A DNA stretch of 64,000 nt, from contig NZ_JAUFPN010000107.1 in the NCBI RefSeq assembly GCF_030409335.1, positions 48,856 through 112,855 on the forward strand, in the 5' to 3' direction. Below, one piece after another: positions 29,805-36,700 of this stretch; within the stretch, counting starts at the first letter, position 1, and each line of letters starts with the position of its first letter. The stretch is from Paeniroseomonas aquatica. Lineage in GTDB: Bacteria; Pseudomonadota; Alphaproteobacteria; Acetobacterales; Acetobacteraceae. The translations under genes were made by a program, and so were the position numbers. The notes below the pieces were generated by a model. That model did no database searches and was not told the origin of the DNA. It saw only the letters and a list, made by a program, of their open reading frames with translations.

Positions 29805-30136
29805 GGTGGACCGTGCTCATAGTCCGACCTTGGACCTTTTTCGACGCCTCCTGTGAACGTGTGAACGGACCAGGCCGCCAGCTTTCTGTATTCGCTCTCC
29901 AACGAGGCCACCATCGTAGGCACGATTTTCTCTGTCACTGCTCGATGATGGGAGGCGGCGCGTGAGGCTCTGTGCCATCGGCGGCGGCGCCGAGCCAAGA
30001 AGTGGACCTCGGCGTAAGGTGGTCGAAAAACAGCGAGGCAGCAGGTAGACTCCGTTAGGTTGGCAGCCAGTCGCTCCTTCGCCAGCGCCGCGATGCGCGT
30101 TTGGTTTCGAGCCAACCGACTGGCACCAACCTAGGG
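29805..30136. other. Intergenic stretch, no supported gene
   Basis: About 330 bases between the ABC ATPase and a decayed recombinase cassette. A minus-strand frame of 108 codons (29789-30115) exists but overlaps the ATPase end and shows no family signature. The region probably consists of decayed island DNA. Confidence 0.4.
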
Positions 30137-30601
30137 CTACCGCCTTCTCCCTCTTTGGGATGGCGTTGCCGGCTCTCCGATGGCGGAACAGTCGGCTGCG
30201 CTCAGCTTGGGCCGAACAACGCGCTCCACTGCGCTGCGCTGCTCCGCCCAGCCTGTCGGGACCGGCTCCAGCAGCCGCAGAAGCCCCAATCCCTCCGGCC
30301 TCGTTTCGTTCAGGATCGCCTCGCCAAGGCACGGCGCCAACAGCGTTAAACGCAACAGTCGGCCGAGATGGCCCCGTTCGATCCCCTCGGCAGCAGCCAA
30401 TTCGGTGATCGAGGCATAGCGGCCCTCGTCCAGCATGCGCTGGTACCAAAACGCTTACGCAAAAGCCTTCACGAGCGTTGCGTCGGCCCGCGTGGTAACT
30501 GTCGCTATGCCTTCGCCCATCGGCGTCACTACCGTTTTCCTACCGGGCCGATGACGGATTGCTAGCGGCACCCGGACCGTGATGCTGGTGGCTGCCGTCA
30601 T
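30137..30601 (-). pseudogene. Recombinase-associated HTH protein, decayed copy
   Basis: The frame starts MTAATSITVRVPLAIRHRPG and matches the intact gene at 31829-32221 almost residue for residue in the first 48 codons. It then hits an in-frame TAA (30455-30457, plus-strand TTA) where the intact copy reads through KALARAFRYHR. After the stop the same frame continues as LDEGRYASITELAAAEGIERGHLGRLLRLTLLAP, again matching. Its ATG overlaps the TGA of the recombinase remnant upstream (ATGA). It is a clear pseudogene of the small HTH protein that accompanies serine recombinases in this bacterial group. Confidence 0.85.
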
Positions 30602-30713
30602 GCTGCTGCCCTTGAGGCATCCGACTGGATGGCGGTGAGGTCGCGGACCAGGCCGCTCAGCCCGTCTAGCCGCAGCCGAATGCCCGCGCCGGCGGAGCCG
30701 ACCACCACCCGCG
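30598..30713 (-). pseudogene. Serine recombinase remnant (last about 38 codons)
   Basis: The translated minus strand gives RVVVGSAGAGIRLRLDGL followed by a segment ending SDASRAAA and a stop. It corresponds to the C terminus of the intact recombinase at 33060-34412 with few changes. Similarity stops abruptly at about 30713, where unrelated DNA leading to the nuclease gene begins. It is the truncated end of a second recombinase copy whose catalytic domain is lost. Confidence 0.85.
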
Positions 30714-30918
30714 TTATCAGCAGCGAAGCGCTACGTGGCTACTTCGCCTGGACGAGACGACCTGTTCCGTCGTGCATGGCGGTGAAGCTGGCCAAACAGC
30801 CTGTCTTCCGTCTTAGTGATGCACTGATACGGTCTTATTTCGGATCGAGTCTTTGCAGTTACGGCTCGGCACAATGGCCGGCGCGCGTCAACAAAGTGTA
30901 TAGCGGAGGTTGTTATAA

Positions 30919-31758
30919 ATGGCCGAGGGTGATGTGGCGGGATGGACGCCTACGAAGCTAACCAAGAACAGGCAAGATGAGTTTCTATTCCAACTTAAGG
31001 AATGTGGGGGGAGTGCGGGCAACCAGAATCTGCGCACACGTCTTGGTTGGGATGAGGATTTTTATTGGCGTGTTCAAGGACGCCTGATTGAAGAGGGAAA
31101 AATCGTCGCGGGCCGCGGAAAAGGTGGGTCGGTGCGGTTCACGGAAGCACAGGCTGCAGCCTCAGGTACGCCGGTTGAAGGTCCAAATCTAACTATCCTT
31201 GCGGATGCCTCCGAGCTTGTTGAGGCATATGGGCGAGAGCGAGACCTTTACGCTCCATTGAAGCGGGCGATTGAACAAAAGTGGATCAATAAATTTGGTT
31301 TCGACGATGTGTTGGTGGATGAGACGCACTCTCGTGGTTCACGCGACACTGGCGGCACCTTCACGCGCCCGGACATAACGGCGGCTGGCGTCAAACGCTA
31401 CGTCTACCTCCCGAAGCGGCTGGAAATCGTCACCTTTGAGGTTAAGTCAGCAGAAGCGGTCAGCATCATGGGAGTGCTTGAGGCGATTGCCCACCGTGAG
31501 GCTGCACACCGTTCCTACGTCCTTTATGCAGTTTCGCGCGCACTATTTGATGCGACGATTGAAGCAGAGCGAATCGTCGAGCTTGCGCAGAAGTACGGTA
31601 TTGGAGTGGTTCTTGTGGAGCGCCCGGCTGCTGTTGAAAGTTGGGAAATTCTACTAGACGCGGTTCGCCACGAACCGGACCCAGCGCGCCTAGATCGCTT
31701 CCTCGGCGATTTGCCAAGTGAGGCGATGAAGAAACACCTTTCAAAATGGAAGGAGTGA
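30919..31758 (+). CDS. Winged-helix/PD-(D/E)XK nuclease-like protein, possible defence gene
   Basis: The 279-residue protein has an N-terminal winged-helix-like region (QDEFLFQLKECGGSAGNQNLRTRL... then GRLIEEGKIVAGRGKGGSVRF, about 15-75). A C-terminal restriction-endonuclease-like core follows: TRPDITAAGV provides the Asp and LEIVTFEVKSAEAVS the Glu-x-Lys pair of PD-(D/E)XK nucleases. Base composition is visibly less GC-rich than its surroundings, with many A/T third positions. It sits between two copies of a recombinase cassette, so it looks like transferred cargo. GGAGG nine bases upstream supports the ATG. Target and role are unknown. Confidence 0.7.
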   Translation: MAEGDVAGWTPTKLTKNRQDEFLFQLKECGGSAGNQNLRTRLGWDEDFYWRVQGRLIEEGKIVAGRGKGGSVRFTEAQAAASGTPVEGPNLTILADASELVEAYGRERDLYAPLKRAIEQKWINKFGFDDVLVDETHSRGSRDTGGTFTRPDITAAGVKRYVYLPKRLEIVTFEVKSAEAVSIMGVLEAIAHREAAHRSYVLYAVSRALFDATIEAERIVELAQKYGIGVVLVERPAAVESWEILLDAVRHEPDPARLDRFLGDLPSEAMKKHLSKWKE

Positions 31759-31828
31759 CGGCTGAAGCGCATCAATGTCTGGGAGAAGGGCGGCGAGCTT
31801 CAATTCGCTGGTGGTGAGGCCATAGGGG

Positions 31829-32221
31829 TTAGCGACAAAGCGCCGCAGCAGCTCGCTGCTCTGACCACTGCAACGGAAACGGCGCATGCATTGCTGTTAA
31901 GGCTGTTCCTTTCGGCTGCAGCCCGTTCAGAGCGGCTTCCACGATGTCCGGCGCCAGCAGCGTCAACCGGAGCAGCGTACCCAGATACCCCCGCTCGATC
32001 CTCTCGGCCGCAGCCATCTCGCTAATCGACGAGTACCGTCCCTCGTCCAGTAGCCGATGATACCGGAATGCCCGAGCCAGCGCTTTCACGAGCGCCGGAT
32101 CGGCTCGCGTTGCCACCGGCGGCGTGGTGTCCTGACCAACCGGCGCCACAACCGTCTTCCGCCCCGGCCTGTGGCGGATTGCCAGCGGCACCCGAACCGT
32201 GATGCTGGTGGCGGTCGTCAT
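31829..32221 (-). CDS. Recombinase-associated HTH protein
   Basis: The 130-residue protein opens MTTATSITVRVPLAIRHRPGRK, then has a helix-turn-helix region reading LLDEGRYSSISEMAAAERIERGYLG followed by LLRLTLLAPDIVEAALNG, similar to the ParB-type HTH. Such small proteins typically lie directly after a large serine recombinase in alphaproteobacterial islands and may assist it; the function is not established. Here it is separated from the recombinase by about 840 bases carrying the extensin-like gene, whereas the decayed copy at 30137-30713 keeps the direct ATGA junction. Confidence 0.7.
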   Translation of the reverse strand: MTTATSITVRVPLAIRHRPGRKTVVAPVGQDTTPPVATRADPALVKALARAFRYHRLLDEGRYSSISEMAAAERIERGYLGTLLRLTLLAPDIVEAALNGLQPKGTALTAMHAPFPLQWSEQRAAAALCR

Positions 32222-32328
32222 ACACCTTCCCGCCGGGTGACCAGTGGACCTTCCATGACGTTGTGCTGACCAGTCGAATCTTCCTCGTTCGACGTTGTGC
32301 ATAGGCACGCCGGTGCCACATTCGACTC

Positions 32329-33006
32329 GTGCGCCGACTGCTCGCCCTTTTGGTCCTGACCGCTATCGGGATGGTCGCCTACTGGAAGCTGCCTCCAGAG
32401 TGGAACCCGATGGCGCCGCTCGATCTTCGAGCCGAGCCTGGGCCGATGACCCGTGTAAAGCTCTGGCGGCTCGCCGAGGATCCTGAGGCATGCTTCGTGG
32501 CCTTTACCGCATCGAGCTTGGCGCTCGTGCGAGTTCCAGACCGGCGCTCCGAAGCCACATGTATGATTGAGGACGCCGTATTGCTTCCCAATAGCATCAT
32601 GGTCACTCCGCGCGGTCCGACGGTCACCTGCCGGATGGCAGCGGCTTGGGCGCTGTTTGAGCGACATTCGCTGCAGCGGGCGGCAAGGCAACATCTTGGA
32701 ACTGAGATTGTTGGTGTCCGTCACCTGGGCACCTATAGCTGCCGGAATGTAAACAACGTGGCCACGAGACGGCGCAGCGAACATGCAACTGCGAACGCGA
32801 TCGACATCGCTACCTTGGTCCTTGCGGATGGCCGCGAAGTGAGGCTCGCCCGCGACTGGGGTAACGGCAAGCCCGAGGGCGACTTCCTGCGTGCAGTCCG
32901 CGACGGCGCGTGCCGATGGTTTCGGGTCGTCCTTAGCCCCGACTATAATGCCGCGCATGCAGATCACTTCCATTTCGACATGGGGCCCTGGCGCACCTGC
33001 CGATGA
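32329..33006 (+). CDS. Extensin-like C-terminal domain protein (putative secreted peptidase)
   Basis: The 225-residue product has an N-terminal hydrophobic anchor or signal (LLALLVLTAIGMVAYW) and then an extensin-like C domain. CRMAAAWALFERHSLQRAA, GTYSCRNVNN, SEHATANAIDI and HADHFHFDMGPWRTCR are its hallmarks. The last two resemble the His/Asp metal sites of D,D-peptidases (VanY/M15-like), and cysteines probably form disulphides. The start is GTG 32329. It is on the strand opposite the recombinase cassette and interrupts it, so it looks like an insertion. A cell-wall role is family-based. Confidence 0.8.
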   Translation: MRRLLALLVLTAIGMVAYWKLPPEWNPMAPLDLRAEPGPMTRVKLWRLAEDPEACFVAFTASSLALVRVPDRRSEATCMIEDAVLLPNSIMVTPRGPTVTCRMAAAWALFERHSLQRAARQHLGTEIVGVRHLGTYSCRNVNNVATRRRSEHATANAIDIATLVLADGREVRLARDWGNGKPEGDFLRAVRDGACRWFRVVLSPDYNAAHADHFHFDMGPWRTCR

Positions 33007-33059
33007 GGCGAGGTCCAGCTGCTGATGCGTCGCGGATCGTTGGTTGGCCGTCAAAGCTA

Positions 33060-34412
33060 TCATGCTGCCGCCCTCAGGGCATCCGGCTGGATGGCGGTGA
33101 GGTTGCGAACCAGGCCGCCGAGCCCGTCCAGCCGCAACCGAATGTCGGCGCCGGCCGGGCCAACCACCACCCGCTCCACCAGCGACCTGACAATCCGCGC
33201 TTGCTCGACCGGGAAGAGCTGCTCCCAAAGCGGCTCAAGCCGGTGTAGCGCATCCTGCGTCTCACCCTCGGTCAGGTCCGGCGCCTCCTTCCGCGCCGCC
33301 CGCCAAGTGCCGCCCACGATCTCGGGCTGCCGCAGCAGCGCTCGCACCTGGTCTACCACCGCGGCCTCGATCTCCGCAGCCGACACCCGCCGCACGATGC
33401 TGTCGTCGTCGGTGGCATCGCCCTTCAAGACCCTCTGCGCCACGTAGTACCGGTAGAGGCGGCCGTTCTTCCGGCAGTGGGTTGGTGACAATGCCCGGCC
33501 ATCCACCCCAAAGATAAGCCCCTTCAGCAGCGCCGGCGTCTGCGCCCGGTTCTGATTAGCACGCACGCGTGGGCTGATTTGCAGGATGGCGTGCGCCTGG
33601 TCCCATAGCTCCCGCGGCACGATGGCCTGGTGCTCGCCGGCATGTATCTGTCCCTTGTGTGGCGCCTCCCCGACGTAGGTCCGGTTGCTCAGCAGCTTGT
33701 AGACGTCCCCCTTGTCGAGCGGTCTCCCAGACTTGCTGGTGACACCCGCGGCTTGAAGCCGGCGGACGGTCTCGACCCCCGAACCCGTTTCGACGAAGAG
33801 CTCGAATACCCGCCGGACCCGCAGTGCCTCATCCTCATTCACGATCAGCTTCCTCGCCACGACGTCGTAGCCGAGCGGCACCTTGCCACCCATCCACATG
33901 CCGCGGGCGCGCGAGGCCGCAAATTTGTCCCGGATGCGTTCGCCAATCACCTCACGCTCGAACTGCGCGAAGCTGAGCAGAATGTTCAGCGTCAGCCGGC
34001 CCATGCTGGTCGTGGTGTTGAAGCTCTGCGTGACGGACACGAAGGTCACGCCGTGCGCGTCCATCACCTCCACCAGTTTGGCGAAGTCCATCAGCGAGCG
34101 GGACAGGCGGTCGATCTTGTAGACTACGATGACGTCGACCCGATCGGCCTCGATATCCCGCAATAGCCGCTGTAGGGCTGGCCGCTCGAGCGTCCCGCCG
34201 GTGAAGCCGCCGTCATCGTAGTGGTCCCGGACCAGTAGCCACCCCTCGGCGCGCTGGGAGGCGATGTAGGCCTCGCAGGCGTCCCGCTGGGCTTCGAGGG
34301 TATTGAAGACCTTATCCAGGCCCTCGTCGGTCGATTTGCGGGTGTAGACGGCGCAGCGGAGCTTCTTCACGGTCGCCGGCATGGCGGGTTCGGGCAGCTT
34401 CCGGCGGCTCAT
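33060..34412 (-). CDS. Large serine recombinase (resolvase/invertase family)
   Basis: The 450-residue protein has the resolvase catalytic domain (about 18-165) with nucleophile Ser27 in VYTRKSTDEG, the YDDGGFTGGTLERPALQRLL block and the VVYKIDRLSRSLMDF segment. A recombinase domain follows (PLGYDVVARKLIVNEDEALRVRRVFEL), then a zinc-ribbon-like region with few Cys and a C-terminal tail. It probably catalysed integration or excision. It is cotranscribed with the upstream DUF2924 gene (ATGA overlap at 34409-34412). A C-terminal relic of a sister copy lies at 30598-30713. Confidence 0.93.
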   Translation of the reverse strand: MSRRKLPEPAMPATVKKLRCAVYTRKSTDEGLDKVFNTLEAQRDACEAYIASQRAEGWLLVRDHYDDGGFTGGTLERPALQRLLRDIEADRVDVIVVYKIDRLSRSLMDFAKLVEVMDAHGVTFVSVTQSFNTTTSMGRLTLNILLSFAQFEREVIGERIRDKFAASRARGMWMGGKVPLGYDVVARKLIVNEDEALRVRRVFELFVETGSGVETVRRLQAAGVTSKSGRPLDKGDVYKLLSNRTYVGEAPHKGQIHAGEHQAIVPRELWDQAHAILQISPRVRANQNRAQTPALLKGLIFGVDGRALSPTHCRKNGRLYRYYVAQRVLKGDATDDDSIVRRVSAAEIEAAVVDQVRALLRQPEIVGGTWRAARKEAPDLTEGETQDALHRLEPLWEQLFPVEQARIVRSLVERVVVGPAGADIRLRLDGLGGLVRNLTAIQPDALRAAA

Positions 34413-34909
34413 GCCCCAGGTCTCCCCTTGAGGCCGAAGAAGGTCCAGCCATTCCAGCGGGTGCCGGTGATATGCCGGGCAATGGCTGAAAGCGACCGGT
34501 AGGGCCTGCCCTCGAACTCGAAGTCATCGGCGCGGACGGTGACCACGTGCTCGACACCGCCATGCTCGCGGATCAGGCGCGTTCCAGGTAGCGGGCGGCT
34601 GTCAGCACGGATCCGGCGGAGGACGATATTACCGCCGTCCAGCTGCTCGCCCAGCGCCTCCAGGCGGGCTCGCGTCTCTGGCTTCAGGCCACCATAGGCC
34701 AGTTCCTGGATGCGGTAGGCGAGGCGGCTCTGGATGTAGGCCTTGTTGAAGGGCGGCGGCTCCTTCCCATAGAGCTCGCGCCATTGCTGTTTCAGCTGGG
34801 CGATCGGCGTCGTCTGGAGGGCTGCCAGCCGGCCGAGAACATCAGCGGGCGGGATCCTAGGGATGGTCGTCACCGGCGCGGACGGCGTGGTCGAGGGTCG
34901 TCGGGTCAT
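34409..34909 (-). CDS. DUF2924 protein, recombinase partner
   Basis: The 166-residue protein matches DUF2924, with LAALQTTPIAQLKQQWRELYG, PPPFNKAYIQSRLAYRIQEL, PGTRLIREHGG and FEFEGRPYRSLSAIARHITGTRWNG. The family nearly always precedes a serine recombinase in phages and islands and is thought to be a directionality or DNA-binding helper; biochemical proof is lacking. It is the first gene of the cassette DUF2924-recombinase-(insert)-HTH protein and diverges from the unknown gene at 35123. Confidence 0.9.
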   Translation of the reverse strand: MTRRPSTTPSAPVTTIPRIPPADVLGRLAALQTTPIAQLKQQWRELYGKEPPPFNKAYIQSRLAYRIQELAYGGLKPETRARLEALGEQLDGGNIVLRRIRADSRPLPGTRLIREHGGVEHVVTVRADDFEFEGRPYRSLSAIARHITGTRWNGWTFFGLKGRPGA

Positions 34910-35122
34910 GCGGTAGGCCTCTCTCTGGAGTCTGCATGACCGCTCTGCCGGGCGGTATAGTGTAGCGAACTTTCTCCCGTGCCGCCGGCCTGCTCGGTGT
35001 CGTGGGCACTATCCTCGGCATTGCGGCACCGTAGCCGCAGCAGGCCGGCGGCCAAGATGGTGCAGACCTCACGGAGGTGGGGTGGGAGGCAGGTTAAGAT
35101 GCCGTCTCGGGATTCAAGCATC

Positions 35123-36040
35123 ATGGGTGACGCCCATGGCCAGACTGAGAGACTTGAGACCTCTTGGTGGGTGGCTTGGGTCCTCAGCTATGTTGGGGCA
35201 GAGAGGACCCGATTCGTGACCCATGACCCATCCCGACTGAGCCTTCGCAACGCCCTGCTGCATTGGTGCTTCGAGGAGCGTGTGGAAGACGTGCGAGCGG
35301 TAGAGGGCTACTTTCGATCCCAAGATCTGGCGAGGCACGGATGGCCAAACTTGGGCGGTGCCTCTAGCCGTGGTGAGCCAAATCCTGTCGAGGATGAAGA
35401 CGAGGCGCGAGCAGAACTTTCTCGCGCCTGGCGCGGTCTTTTGCTCGATTTTCAGCAGCGGGTTGAAGGTGGCCAAGTTCATTTGCGTGGGGTGCAAACG
35501 AACCCGGAGCGGCGACTGGACGATAGCCTGCTCCCAGGCCAATGGGCGGCCGAATACCGCTTCGATGTCCTGGCCGGCAGCCTCCATGTGTGGGAGTACC
35601 GCTTCGTCAATGTCGTGGTGCTGCCCGGCCCTGCCGATAAGGAGGCTTTGGCAGAAGCGTGGCCTTCGGCCGCGAGTGTCTCGAGGACAAAAGCCTCGTC
35701 TCCGACCCGAGAGTTGCGCGTTGAGGATGTTGCGTTGCTCGATCCTGGCGTCGTTGCAGCGCTCCTGGAGCGCCATGCAGAGCACGTGCGAACTGGACTG
35801 CGCAAGCAGTTGCTGCCGCCAGGCGGAGCCTCGCCGATGGCCCTTATTGCGTCGATGATGCAGCATCGCGCCAAAGAGTTGACCCTTCTGCCGACGATGG
35901 CAGCTGAGGCGGATTGGCTGAGTGAATGGTGCGGTAGAGTAGCTCCATCCTACTTTTCGGTCGGGGCGAAGCGCATCCAGAACTTGCTCGGTGCCCTGTA
36001 CAAAGATCTGCTCGCTGCACAAAAGAAGTCGACCGGTTAG
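35123..36040 (+). CDS. Island protein of unknown function
   Basis: The 305-residue product from ATG 35123 has no family I can name. It starts with a hydrophilic region containing WWVAWVLSYVGAERTRFVTHDPSRLSLRNALLHW and a central stretch of short beta-like segments (VHVWEYRFVNVVVLPG region). The C-terminal segment, MAAEADWLSEWCGRVAPSYF followed by SVGAKRIQNLLGALY, resembles a recurring C-terminal helical module of island proteins that look DNA-binding. The base composition is slightly less GC-rich than core genes. It may be a regulator or a cargo gene. Open frame upstream to 34979 overlaps the divergent promoter region and is unlikely to be translated. Confidence 0.5.
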   Translation: MGDAHGQTERLETSWWVAWVLSYVGAERTRFVTHDPSRLSLRNALLHWCFEERVEDVRAVEGYFRSQDLARHGWPNLGGASSRGEPNPVEDEDEARAELSRAWRGLLLDFQQRVEGGQVHLRGVQTNPERRLDDSLLPGQWAAEYRFDVLAGSLHVWEYRFVNVVVLPGPADKEALAEAWPSAASVSRTKASSPTRELRVEDVALLDPGVVAALLERHAEHVRTGLRKQLLPPGGASPMALIASMMQHRAKELTLLPTMAAEADWLSEWCGRVAPSYFSVGAKRIQNLLGALYKDLLAAQKKSTG

Positions 36041-36296
36041 GAGTGGTCGTCGGATTACGGGGAGGCATCGCTCAGCTACGTTTAGGCATCCTGGTCCAAC
36101 GGATGATCGGCTCATAGCCGTCCAACACGAGTGCATTTTCTTGTCCATGCCCAGCAACTTGGCGGTTGGCGTTTTCCCGATCCACACTCCCGACTTCCCG
36201 GCCTAGAGATTCGACTTGGGATTCTGGATGGGGATTTCGCGGTAACCCTAATGCTTTGGCAGACCCACACCGATGGGCCTTGCTGAGGGTACCGCC

Positions 36297-36497
36297 ATGA
36301 CGAAAGCTCAATCGCAAGATTGCCATTTCAACCAAGCCGATTTGGCCCGCCGTTGGTGCCTCAGCCCGCGGACTTTGGAACGATGGCGCTGGCTCCGTAC
36401 TGGGCCGGCGTACCTCAAGGTCGGTGGTCGGGTGGCTTACCGGCTGGAGGACATCGAGACCTATGAGGCAGCGCAGCTGCGTGGCGGTGGCCGGTGA
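36297..36497 (+). CDS. Small helix-turn-helix DNA-binding protein (excisionase/AlpA-like)
   Basis: The 66-residue protein has a MerR/excisionase-type winged HTH: FNQADLARRWCLSPRTLERWRW followed by GPAYLKVGGRVAYRLEDIETYE. Such proteins sit at the start of P4-like satellite and prophage early operons and act as excisionases or regulators. ATG 36297 is preferred because similarity starts at FNQADLA; an in-frame start at 36273 would add eight residues. It overlaps the next small gene by four bases. Confidence 0.85.
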   Translation: MTKAQSQDCHFNQADLARRWCLSPRTLERWRWLRTGPAYLKVGGRVAYRLEDIETYEAAQLRGGGR

Positions 36498-36700
36498 GGG
36501 ACGCGGCGATGGCCGCAGGTATGAGTGACCCGAACCACAATCCCGCCTTCCGGCGGCGTTGGGATGAGCCGTCGGACAGGAAGCACCCAGCCGTCGCCAT
36601 CCCGCTGCAGACAGCCCGCGACCCGATCGGGCAGATCGGCTTGGCGCTGCTGGAAGCCTGGCACCGGGACAAAACGCCGCGGAAGGGGGCTGGGTCATGA
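36494..36700 (+). CDS. Small protein between HTH gene and primase
   Basis: A 68-residue product from GTG 36494, with alternative ATGs at 36509 and 36524. It is rich in charged residues and Pro, without recognised domain (FRRRWDEPSDRKHPAVAIPL, then IGQIGLALLEAWHRDKTP). The GTGA overlap with the HTH gene and ATGA overlap with the primase gene argue that it is a real operon member. Function unknown. Confidence 0.55.
   Translation: MRDAAMAAGMSDPNHNPAFRRRWDEPSDRKHPAVAIPLQTARDPIGQIGLALLEAWHRDKTPRKGAGS

Noticed and set aside
29789..30115. 108-codon minus-strand frame after the ABC ATPase
   Set aside because: It overlaps the ATPase end, has no ribosome site and matches no family; treated as non-coding.
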